A DNA stretch of 6,352 bases, taken from NCBI GenBank assembly GCA_021108055.1, contig JAIORR010000222.1, forward strand, positions 1 to 6,352. The letters run 5' to 3'. The position numbers and the translations under genes were made by a program. This DNA comes from Candidatus Cloacimonadota bacterium. GTDB taxonomy: Bacteria; Cloacimonadota; Cloacimonadia; Cloacimonadales; TCS61. Positions 1 to 6,056 of this stretch are shown in pieces. The notes under the pieces were generated by a model, which was not told where the DNA came from, did no database searches, and saw only the letters and a list, made by a program, of their open reading frames with translations. Numbering within the stretch: the first letter of the stretch is position 1; every line of letters starts with the position of its first letter.

Positions 1-428
1 GTGTTTCTGAATATGATCTGTCTTGAAACCTGGTCTTTTTCATTTTCATATTTCATCTGCATCTTAGAAAAACGTTCGTTGATTTCCATGATATGCAATT
101 TACTGATCAATGTAAGATGCTTTTTTAAACAATTTAAAGCATTTTTTAAATCATTTTTCTTTTCATACAAGTAACTTAGTATCAGGTAAACATCTGCTTC
201 CGTTTTATTATTATCAAATTTGTTAGAAAGTTCTATTGCTTGTTTACAATAATCAATGCTTTCCTGTACCGGTATATCATTAGAAAATAAAAGGATTTCA
301 TTTAATATTTCGAGTTTTTCTTCATCAGTTGCATTATCCAGTTTGAATTTCAGGCTATCGATTTCAGATTCTACACAAAAAGAACTTAATGAAAGAAATA
401 AAAAAATAAATATAAATACTTTTTTCAA
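1..428 (-). CDS. Third TPR/coiled-coil sensor paralog, N-terminal part (runs off window; probable GGDEF protein)
   Basis: Only the first 142 codons are visible; the gene continues beyond base 1. I start it at TTG (428-426) because a GGAG lies 8 bases upstream (440-437), an in-frame TAA stands at 455-453 and no ATG or GTG lies between. The product opens with a signal peptide or membrane anchor (about residues 1-18: KK followed by a Phe/Leu/Ile run ending SLSSFC). A helical-repeat region of TPR type follows (about 20-115). The segment SEIDSLKFKLDNATDEEKLE matches the opening of the two downstream-numbered paralogs (SKIDSLESKL..., IHDLESKLKE...). Near residues 119-131 it enters the coiled coil with KYENEK, as in the 610-2310 product (RYENEK). 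By homology the unseen C-terminus should hold a transmembrane helix and a GGDEF domain, but that is inference; another output domain such as a histidine kinase is possible. Confidence 0.8.
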   Translation of the reverse strand, partial: MKKVFIFIFLFLSLSSFCVESEIDSLKFKLDNATDEEKLEILNEILLFSNDIPVQESIDYCKQAIELSNKFDNNKTEADVYLILSYLYEKKNDLKNALNCLKKHLTLISKLHIMEINERFSKMQMKYENEKDQVSRQIIFRN

Positions 429-436
429 TATTTTAT

Positions 437-440
437 CTCC
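437..440 (-). promoter_or_regulatory. Ribosome binding site deciding a TTG start
   Basis: GGAG on the minus strand, 8 bases before the TTG at 428-426. It is the only convincing Shine-Dalgarno near the beginning of this reading frame and is the main reason for accepting a non-ATG start there. Confidence 0.65.
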
Positions 441-486
441 ACATAATATTTTTTATTCTAAAGCATTCCGTATAATTCATATTGAA

Positions 487-498
487 CCACTAAAGTGG
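487..498. repeat. Perfect inverted repeat CCACT-AA-AGTGG
   Basis: Five-base arms (487-491 and 494-498) around two central bases, or CCAC/GTGG with a 4-base loop. It could be a small hairpin or a dyad operator site. Its position 59 bases before the TTG at 428 would suit either a leader hairpin or a regulator site. No protein or ligand can be assigned. Confidence 0.35.
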
Positions 499-530
499 GG
501 CTATGTGTGAGTTTGGTTTCATTTCATCCC

Positions 531-550
531 ACAGTTAATCCGTCAACTGC
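531..550 (-). repeat. Stem-loop, paired best as minus-strand RNA
   Basis: On the minus strand CAGTTGA, loop CGGA, TTAACTG forms a 7-bp stem with a G-U pair, extended by an outer G-U to 8 bp. On the plus strand both G-U positions become A-C mismatches. The fold therefore favours an RNA read in the same direction as the genes. It sits about 100 bases upstream of the TTG start at 428. Confidence 0.45.
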
Positions 551-609
551 CGAATAAGGATGACCAAAATCACTTCTATTATAACTGAACCTTTTTATTT
601 TATTATCAT

Positions 610-2310
610 TTATCCGGATAAAAAATTATTTTGTTCTATTCCAATGATCGGAGATTTATCATCTTGTTTTGAAGTAACTACGCAATTTTTCCCTCTTCTT
701 TTTCCTTTATACATGGCTTCATCGGAATATTTGATACAAAGGTCGATATCCATAGGTTTATTATAAACGCTAACTCCGAATGTTACTGTAATGGGAATTT
801 TTTTATCATTGAATATGTACGGTGTAATGGAAATGTTTTTTCTTATTTTTTCTGCGAGAGCTCTACCGCCTTCAAGTTCGGTTTCAGGAAGAAGAAGGAG
901 GAATTCTTCACCACCCCAACGCCCTACAACATCCTGCTGTCTTACTAATGAGATCATTAAAGTAGAAATCGATTCAAGGATAAAATCTCCACCATCATGA
1001 CCAAATCTATCGTTTACAGATTTAAAATTATCGATATCTGCCATGATCAGGACAAAATGTTTTCCATTTCTACCAAATCTTTTTTTCTCGTTTTCGATCT
1101 TTTCTATAATATCTCTGCGGTTAGAGAGTTTCGTAAGCGGGTCTGTTTTTGCAACTAACTCGAGTTCCCTGTAGGTTTCGTTAAGGTCTTTATTACTTTT
1201 ATTTAGTTGTTTATTAACCTTTCTCACGATTAAATATTGGTTTACGCTGACCACAGCAAAGATCACAAATAAAATGATAATAATCATATAATACTTTTGA
1301 ATAATTTTTTGTTTTGATATAAGTATCTCTTTTTTTGATAGTTCCAGCTCTTTTATCGCTTTATCTTTCTTAATTTCATCAATCTTCTTTTGAATGCGAT
1401 CTTTTTCTGATCTTAATTGAAATTCGCGGAGAACCTTATCTTTGTTAAGCATTTCTATCTGATTTTTTCTTATGGATGCTTCATAGATATTTTCCTGTTT
1501 CTCTTTCTCCAACTCACTTATTTCTTTATCCTTTTTCAGCATTTCTATCTGTTTTCTCTCTTTTTCGTTTTCATAACGTTGTTGCATAACAGCAATTTTT
1601 TGGGAGCTTTCTTCTTTTATAAGAGTATCTCTTATTGTTGTATATAATTTATAGTATTCCAAAGCTTTTTCGTCTTTACCCATTTCGGCATAGATCTCAG
1701 AATAACGAAGGTAATCGTCCCTGATCATTACTTTGATATTATCTTCTTCAAATTTTAATGCTTTTACATGATATTTAACTGCTTTCTCATTGTTTCCCAT
1801 GTCTTTATAAATGTTTCCAATGCTTCTAAATGTTTGCGCTATTCCTTTTTTGTCTTTTTTTAATTCGTGAATCTTTAATATTTTATCATAGTATTCCAGG
1901 GCTTTATTATGTTTTTTCCAATGCTTGTATATTCCGGCAATATTTTCAAGGTCTATGATTATTTCTTCAACTTTACCTGTTCTGTTGTTACATTCTAAAG
2001 ATTTTAACCAATAAATAATGGATTGATCGTAATTCTTGAGTATTGTGTAAGCAGTTGCAATGTTCTTGTAAGCAATATCTTCCTGATTAACATCATTAAA
2101 TTCTATTGCATTAAGATAAGCGATTTTTCCATATTCAACGCTTTTTTCCGGCAAAATATACCAATATGATCTTGAAAGCTCATTTAATATTTTGATCTTT
2201 TCTTCTGCTACGGAGTTTTTCAATTTGCTTTCAAGACTATCTATTTTACTGTAAGAATGTAAACCGATAACAAAGAATAAAATTATTAAAGATATATTAA
2301 CTTTCTTCAT
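610..2310 (-). CDS. TPR sensor diguanylate cyclase (TPR - coiled coil - TM - GGDEF), 566 aa
   Basis: Makes cyclic di-GMP from two GTP in the cytoplasm, probably under control of a periplasmic sensor. Numbering from the chosen ATG: signal peptide or N-terminal anchor about 1-21 (MKKVNISLIILFFVIG); TPR-like helical repeats about 25-235, with clear units near 163-184 (AQTFRSIGNIYKDMGNNEKA) and 124-145; a charged coiled coil about 236-338 containing repeated KDK-x-I/L units; a transmembrane helix about 340-362; GGDEF domain about 390-548. Catalytic features: metal-binding Asp in ADID (425), active-site GGEEF (466-470) and the product-inhibition I-site RQQD (457-460), exactly five residues before GGEEF. 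It therefore looks active and feedback-inhibited. An upstream in-frame TTG at 2358 would add 16 residues, but ATG 2310 has TGAGG nine bases upstream and places the signal peptide at the very N-terminus. A tail of about 20 residues follows the GGDEF domain. The ligand is unknown. Confidence 0.93.
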   Translation of the reverse strand: MKKVNISLIILFFVIGLHSYSKIDSLESKLKNSVAEEKIKILNELSRSYWYILPEKSVEYGKIAYLNAIEFNDVNQEDIAYKNIATAYTILKNYDQSIIYWLKSLECNNRTGKVEEIIIDLENIAGIYKHWKKHNKALEYYDKILKIHELKKDKKGIAQTFRSIGNIYKDMGNNEKAVKYHVKALKFEEDNIKVMIRDDYLRYSEIYAEMGKDEKALEYYKLYTTIRDTLIKEESSQKIAVMQQRYENEKERKQIEMLKKDKEISELEKEKQENIYEASIRKNQIEMLNKDKVLREFQLRSEKDRIQKKIDEIKKDKAIKELELSKKEILISKQKIIQKYYMIIIILFVIFAVVSVNQYLIVRKVNKQLNKSNKDLNETYRELELVAKTDPLTKLSNRRDIIEKIENEKKRFGRNGKHFVLIMADIDNFKSVNDRFGHDGGDFILESISTLMISLVRQQDVVGRWGGEEFLLLLPETELEGGRALAEKIRKNISITPYIFNDKKIPITVTFGVSVYNKPMDIDLCIKYSDEAMYKGKRRGKNCVVTSKQDDKSPIIGIEQNNFLSG

Positions 2311-2432
2311 ATCGAAAAACCTCAGTTGGAAATTATTATCATTACTATCTTTAGTCAATTTATATTTTTTATATTTCCTATTTTTTTTAATAAGTTGCGA
2401 AAAGAATATTTGTAAAAAAGTAATAATTAAGA
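2311..2432 (-). other. Short AT-rich gap between the two complete cyclase genes
   Basis: These 122 bases hold the ribosome binding site of the 2310 gene. An A/T-only inverted repeat (ATATTA-TCAT-TAATAT, 2437-2452) lies just beyond the gap, inside the end of the upstream cyclase gene. A TTGACT (2358-2353) resembles a -35 box, but the nearest GATAAT is only 12 bases away, too close for a normal sigma-70 promoter. I see no convincing terminator, so readthrough and a separate promoter are both possible. Confidence 0.4.
2320..2324 (-). promoter_or_regulatory. Ribosome binding site supporting the ATG at 2310
   Basis: TGAGG on the minus strand, 9 bases upstream of the ATG at 2310-2308. The alternative TTG at 2358 has no comparable site, so this element decides the start of the long cyclase gene. 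Confidence 0.65.
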
Positions 2433-3797
2433 TCAGATATTATCATTAATATTTTCAAGGATAACACAATTTTTCCCACTTTCTTTTCCAACGTATAATG
2501 CTTGATCAGCCTTTTTTATGCAAAGATCAATATTTATAAGTTCATTGAAAACACTAACTCCGAACGTAAGTGTAACAGGTATTATTACATTATTGAAATC
2601 AAATTTCATATTTTCGATTCTCTTTCTTACTTTTTCCGAAATCAATTTTCCTCCATCCAGGTCTGTTTCCGGTAATAAGAAAAGAAATTCTTCACCACCC
2701 CATCTTCCAACCGTATCTTGCTTCCTTATCATTTTTTTCATTGTTGCCGAAACCAATACAAGAACATAGTCTCCGCAATCGTGTCCGTATCTGTCGTTTA
2801 CAGATTTAAAATCATCGATATCGCACATAACCAGAACGAATGGTTTTTTATTTCTTTCAAACCGTTTCTTTTCATGTTCGATCTTTTCGATAATATCTCT
2901 TCGATTGGAGAGTTTTGTTAAGGGATCGATTCTTGCAATTTCGTTTAGTTTTTTATTCATTTGAATGATTTTGGAATGAGCTTTTTCTAATCTTTTATGA
3001 GATCTTAAATTTGATCTATAACGATTATACAACATAAAAGCTAACATCAATACTAAAATTGAAACTATAAAAAACAACCTTTTGATATTTTTCTGTTTGG
3101 TTATTTCCAGTTCATTGATTGCTTTGTCTCTTTCCAGCAAAATGATCTCTCTTCTTTTTTTTTCTGTTTCATATTTTGCGTGCTTTATTTTTAATTCCTG
3201 GATAGCTTTATTCTTTTCTAATTCATCAATTTCATCTTTTTTTATCTTCTCATTTTTCTCTAAGTCGTAAATTTTTCGATTTTTTCGGGAGATATTAATG
3301 TTCTTATTTTTTTTTTCATCTTGAATTCGTTTCTGAAGGTCCAGAATTAACGTATCTTTCTTTGTTGTATATTTTTTATAATACTCTTCGGCTTTTTCAT
3401 TATATCCTGCAGAAGAGTACATTTTTGCATATTCCAGAAGACTTTCAGTAATAATGTTCTCCAATCTCTCATCATCTATTTCTAATGATGCGTGTAAATA
3501 TTCTAATGATTTTTCATAATTTCCAAATTCTTTATATATTGTTGCAAGGTTGTATAAAGCAAAAGCTTCTTGCTGTGGTTCATATATCTTTCTGGAAAGT
3601 TCAATGGCTTCTTTTCCATAATAGATCGATTTTTTTGATGATATTTTTTTATATTGATTCGATAAATTTATCAAGATATCGATTTTTTCTTTTCCGGTAA
3701 CTTCTTTTAATTTACTTTCAAGATCGTGGATGGCATCATCTGCAAAGCAATTGATTACAAATAATATGATTCCGATAAAAAGCAATGATCTTTTCAT
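2433..3797 (-). CDS. TPR sensor diguanylate cyclase, shorter paralog, 454 aa
   Basis: Predicted inner-membrane diguanylate cyclase with a periplasmic sensor region. Order: signal peptide or anchor 1-19 (MKRSLLFIGIILFVINCFA); TPR-like helices about 22-150, including ALYNLATIYKEFGNYEKSLE (80-99); highly charged coiled coil about 152-238; transmembrane helix about 240-258; GGDEF about 289-446. Key residues: CDID Asp326, GGEEF 367-371 and I-site RKQD 358-361, so both catalysis and product inhibition should be intact. By hand the GGDEF domain aligns to that of the 610-2310 product without gaps at about 65% identity (101 of 156), including a 17-residue identical run, DPLTKLSNRRDIIEKIE. It lacks about 110 residues, mainly TPR units, relative to that paralog. 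Its ATG directly follows the aminotransferase TAA (TAAATG, no spacer), with a weak GGGA ten bases upstream inside the preceding gene, which suggests translational coupling. Cys17 is not in a canonical lipobox. Confidence 0.93.
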   Translation of the reverse strand: MKRSLLFIGIILFVINCFADDAIHDLESKLKEVTGKEKIDILINLSNQYKKISSKKSIYYGKEAIELSRKIYEPQQEAFALYNLATIYKEFGNYEKSLEYLHASLEIDDERLENIITESLLEYAKMYSSAGYNEKAEEYYKKYTTKKDTLILDLQKRIQDEKKNKNINISRKNRKIYDLEKNEKIKKDEIDELEKNKAIQELKIKHAKYETEKKRREIILLERDKAINELEITKQKNIKRLFFIVSILVLMLAFMLYNRYRSNLRSHKRLEKAHSKIIQMNKKLNEIARIDPLTKLSNRRDIIEKIEHEKKRFERNKKPFVLVMCDIDDFKSVNDRYGHDCGDYVLVLVSATMKKMIRKQDTVGRWGGEEFLFLLPETDLDGGKLISEKVRKRIENMKFDFNNVIIPVTLTFGVSVFNELINIDLCIKKADQALYVGKESGKNCVILENINDNI

Positions 3798-4925
3798 TTA
3801 TAATTTTTCCCGATATAAACGATTTCTGATAACCTCGAGCCCTTTGATAAGAATGTTTTTTTCTACAGCATAACTTATACGTATCCAGTTTTTACCATTT
3901 GAACCAAATGCACTTCCGGGAATAACTATCAATCCTTCTTTCAGCAGATCGTTTGTAAGCAATATATCATCGATACAAAAATTGATAAAGAGGTATGGGG
4001 AAGAGCTGTTTGAAAGGATTTTTGCATCCGGAATATTTTTTTCAATGAATTCAACTGCTGATTTCCTATTAGAAACAAGCTTTTTGCGTATCTTTTCTTT
4101 TTCTGCAACTCCTTCTTCCGATAGTGCTTTAATTGCCGCTTTCTGTGAGATAAATGGAGCACACGTGCATACGAATTGGTGAATATTTATAATTGGCTCG
4201 ATAAGTTCCTTTTTGGGGGAAACAGCCCAGCCAAGTCTCCAGCCGGTCATACAATGAGATTTGGAAAGAGATGAAACAACAATAATATCTCCGTCAAATT
4301 CCATGAAGGATTTCGGTCGTTTTTCCAGGAAAAGTTCACGGTAAACTTCATCAACCAGAATCAGGATATTTTTTTCTTTACATATCTTTATTATGAAATC
4401 GGTTTCATCTGCATCAAAGCAGATACCCAGAGGATTCGACGGATTATTTAATATTATCATTTTTGTTCTTGAAGTTATGCTTTTTATGAACGAATTTCTG
4501 ATCAATTTAAAATTATTATCCGGATCGAGATCAAAATATACCGGTTTACCACCAACCATTTCGATGATGGTTTTATATGCCAGGAAAGTAGGATTTGCCA
4601 GCATCACTTCATCGTCGGGATTCAAATAACAGAAAAGGGTTGTGAAAAGTGCTTCTTCTGCTCCCACAGTAATGCACACATTATCACAAAATTCCGTGTG
4701 ATAATAATCTGCAACTTTTTTACGAAGTTCGATCAAACCTGCATTCGGGGTGTACGGGATATTTCCTTTATCGATGACTTCTTTTGCATATCCGGTTATT
4801 ATTTTGGGTGTAGGAAACTGGATCTCTCCCAATCCGAGATTTATTGAACCGGAAGGTGCGGAATCAAAAATTTTCCTGATATCAGATTTCCGGATAGATT
4901 TGATCCTTTCTGCAAAATAATCCAT
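3798..4925 (-). CDS. PLP aminotransferase class I/II, candidate N-succinyl-DAP aminotransferase (DapC role)
   Basis: Fold-type I pyridoxal-phosphate aminotransferase, 375 aa, normal full length for the aspartate aminotransferase superfamily. Visible signatures: substrate-entry segment with NLGLGE (29-34) and YTPNAG (58-63); NNPSNPLG (160-167) with the PLP-contacting Asn164; VDEVY (191-195) with Asp192 and Tyr195 for the PLP ring; SSLSKS with the Schiff-base Lys222; GWRLGW (228-233) with the phosphate-binding Arg230; and RISYA with the carboxylate-binding Arg349. It starts 7 bases after dapD ends, which points to a role in the same pathway: transfer of an amino group from glutamate to N-succinyl-2-amino-6-oxopimelate, giving N-succinyl-LL-DAP. 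Substrate specificity in this family cannot be read from motifs, so aspartate or another amino acid remains possible. The fold is near certain; the DapC assignment rests on context. No strong Shine-Dalgarno is visible, which fits coupling to dapD. Confidence 0.93.
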   Translation of the reverse strand: MDYFAERIKSIRKSDIRKIFDSAPSGSINLGLGEIQFPTPKIITGYAKEVIDKGNIPYTPNAGLIELRKKVADYYHTEFCDNVCITVGAEEALFTTLFCYLNPDDEVMLANPTFLAYKTIIEMVGGKPVYFDLDPDNNFKLIRNSFIKSITSRTKMIILNNPSNPLGICFDADETDFIIKICKEKNILILVDEVYRELFLEKRPKSFMEFDGDIIVVSSLSKSHCMTGWRLGWAVSPKKELIEPIINIHQFVCTCAPFISQKAAIKALSEEGVAEKEKIRKKLVSNRKSAVEFIEKNIPDAKILSNSSSPYLFINFCIDDILLTNDLLKEGLIVIPGSAFGSNGKNWIRISYAVEKNILIKGLEVIRNRLYREKL

Positions 4926-4932
4926 AATGTTC

Positions 4933-5730
4933 TTATCGCAATTCTTCTTCCATTGTTACGGATCGATCGCTTTTTTCGTCGCGGTATTTGATGATTATGG
5001 GGCAATAAATTGAAAATTTGGGATTTGCTTTCAAGGGTCTTGAGCCGGCAACTACAACTGCTCTTTCCGGGATCATTACAGATTTCCCTTCTTTTCTTTC
5101 CAGAAAGCAGTCGTTCACAGCGTCATAGACGGGAGTGCCTGAAGTTAATATCACTCCGGCGGCTATTATTGCTTTTGTTTTTACAATCACACCTTCGTAG
5201 ATGCCGCAATTCCCCCCGATGAAAACATTATCTTCGATGATGACGGGATTTGCACCGATCGGTTCCAGAACACCGCCAAGTTGTGATGCTGCACTAAGAT
5301 GAACATTCTTTCCTACCTGAGCGCAGGTTCCTACCAAAGCATGAGAATCTATCATAGTTCCTTCATCTACATAAGCTCCCACGTTTATGTACATTGGCGG
5401 CATCATCACCACGTTTCTGCCGATATAAGCTCCATCTCGAACAGAAGAACCACCCGGAACAAGACGGATGTCATTTCTATTTATAAAGTCCTGAATCGGG
5501 AAAGTATCTTTATCTTTGAAGGCACCCATCTTAATTATCTTTCCCATCCTGAAGCCGGCAAGAATGCCTTTCTTAACCCAATCGTTGGTACGCCATTCTC
5601 CATCTATAAATTCTGCGGCACGGATATCACCTGAATTTAATGCTATTTTGAATTCGTTGAAGGTTGCAAAATCTGAAGTTGAGAATTGTTGCTTATCGAA
5701 CAGTTCAATGATGTATTTTTTTAATCTCAT
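4933..5730 (-). CDS. dapD: 2,3,4,5-tetrahydropyridine-2,6-dicarboxylate N-succinyltransferase
   Basis: Transfers succinyl from succinyl-CoA to tetrahydrodipicolinate, the committed step of the succinylase route to meso-DAP and lysine; acts in the cytoplasm as a trimer in the known family. At 265 aa it is close to the usual length (about 270). The N-terminal helical domain (1-60, with IDGEWRTNDWVKKGILAGFR) leads into a left-handed beta-helix of hexapeptide repeats (about 95-200): VRDGAYIGRNVVMMPPMYIN, VGAYVDEGTMID, VGTCAQVGKNVHLS, GGVLEP, NPVIIEDNVFIGG, YEGVIV. Asp128 and Glu179 sit where the family's catalytic Asp and Glu are expected. It ends with a beta-rich cap (KFSIYCPIIIKYR). MIDSHA replaces the MVDTWA seen in the E. 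coli enzyme, so it belongs to a somewhat different DapD subgroup. The ATG overlaps the stop of the HEPN gene (ATGA), yet it has its own AGGA six bases upstream. Its G+C is visibly higher than that of the toxin-antitoxin genes before it. Confidence 0.96.
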   Translation of the reverse strand: MRLKKYIIELFDKQQFSTSDFATFNEFKIALNSGDIRAAEFIDGEWRTNDWVKKGILAGFRMGKIIKMGAFKDKDTFPIQDFINRNDIRLVPGGSSVRDGAYIGRNVVMMPPMYINVGAYVDEGTMIDSHALVGTCAQVGKNVHLSAASQLGGVLEPIGANPVIIEDNVFIGGNCGIYEGVIVKTKAIIAAGVILTSGTPVYDAVNDCFLERKEGKSVMIPERAVVVAGSRPLKANPKFSIYCPIIIKYRDEKSDRSVTMEEELR

Positions 5731-6056
5731 AATATTTCCTGAATTTTCTTCTTCAAATCCGGAAGAAATTCTTTTACTGTTTTATAAATTACATTATAAT
5801 CCACACCAAAATAATCATGGATCAAAATATTTCGCATTCCATTCATTTCTCGCCATGGTATGTCATTGTATTTCTTTTGGATTTCATCAGGAATATTCTT
5901 TGATGCTTCACCAATTATTTCAAAATTACGAATCACCGCATCCACTGTCTTTTCATCATTTGTAAAATCTTCTAAAGATAAATTAGTAACGTACTTTTTA
6001 ATTTTTTTTATTGAATCTAAAATATCTTCAAGGAATAGTTTATAATCTCTATTCAT
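5727..6056 (-). CDS. HepT-like HEPN-domain ribonuclease toxin (DUF86 family)
   Basis: Small, all-helical 109-residue protein of the HEPN fold, toxin partner of minimal nucleotidyltransferases. The diagnostic motif Rx4HxY is present as Arg75-NILI-His80-Asp-Tyr82; Arg and His form the RNase site at the dimer interface, and the Tyr is the residue AMPylated by the antitoxin in characterised HepT/MntA pairs. Earlier family signatures are IRNFEIIGEASKNIP (42-56) and PWREMNGMRN (67-76). Length is typical and nothing key is missing, so the toxin is probably functional. Its ATG overlaps the stop of the upstream nucleotidyltransferase (ATGA, 6056-6053), with GAAGG ten bases upstream (6071-6067). Its own TGA overlaps the dapD ATG. 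Base composition is low (15 G+C of 60 in bases 5941-6000, counted by hand). The native RNA target cannot be told from the sequence. Confidence 0.92.
   Translation of the reverse strand: MNRDYKLFLEDILDSIKKIKKYVTNLSLEDFTNDEKTVDAVIRNFEIIGEASKNIPDEIQKKYNDIPWREMNGMRNILIHDYFGVDYNVIYKTVKEFLPDLKKKIQEIL
5737..5740 (-). promoter_or_regulatory. Ribosome binding site of dapD inside the HEPN gene
   Basis: AGGA on the minus strand, 6 bases before the dapD ATG at 5730 and inside the last codons of the HEPN gene. It means dapD translation need not rely wholly on ribosomes finishing the toxin gene. Confidence 0.55.

Larger units (their letters stand above)
429..609 (-). other. Intergenic region with two stem-loops; possible dispersed repeat or structured leader
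   Basis: No gene is supported in these 181 bases between two cyclase-type genes. A hand count of bases 481-540 gives 24 G+C of 60 (40%), against about 25-33% in most neighbouring coding lines, which is the reverse of the usual pattern for intergenic DNA. Two inverted repeats lie inside it (531-550 and 487-498). The minus-strand reading is partly protein-like in a short frame, but that frame has no good start and is broken by stops, so I do not call a gene. No U-tract follows either stem, so neither is a convincing intrinsic terminator. I could not place a clear -35/-10 promoter. A dispersed intergenic repeat (MITE-like) or the 5' leader of the gene at 428 are the main options; neither is proven. 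Confidence 0.4.

Noticed and set aside
256..510. Plus-strand 84-codon open frame
   Set aside because: It is mostly antisense to the start of the third sensor gene, its composition mirrors that gene, and it has no recognisable domain or good ribosome binding site.
429..609. c-di-GMP riboswitch before the third sensor gene
   Set aside because: Tempting from context, but I cannot find the conserved GEMM-I core or paired stems of the right layout.
2320..2358. TTGACT with downstream GATAAT as a sigma-70 promoter for the long cyclase
   Set aside because: The spacer is about 12 bases, far from the 16-18 needed; in this AT-rich DNA such matches are expected by chance.
2437..2452. Inverted repeat ATATTA-TCAT-TAATAT as a terminator after the 454-residue cyclase
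   Set aside because: The stem is only A-T pairs and overlaps the end of the coding sequence, and the nearest T-run is well downstream, so it would be too weak for an intrinsic terminator.
3941..4162. Second minus-strand open frame inside the aminotransferase gene
   Set aside because: It is out of frame with an intact aminotransferase whose conserved residues cover the region, and it has no motif of its own.
5299..5965. Plus-strand open frames opposite dapD and the HEPN gene (111 and 149 codons)
   Set aside because: They are antisense to genes with clear catalytic motifs, carry no domain signature, and the longer one crosses two real genes.
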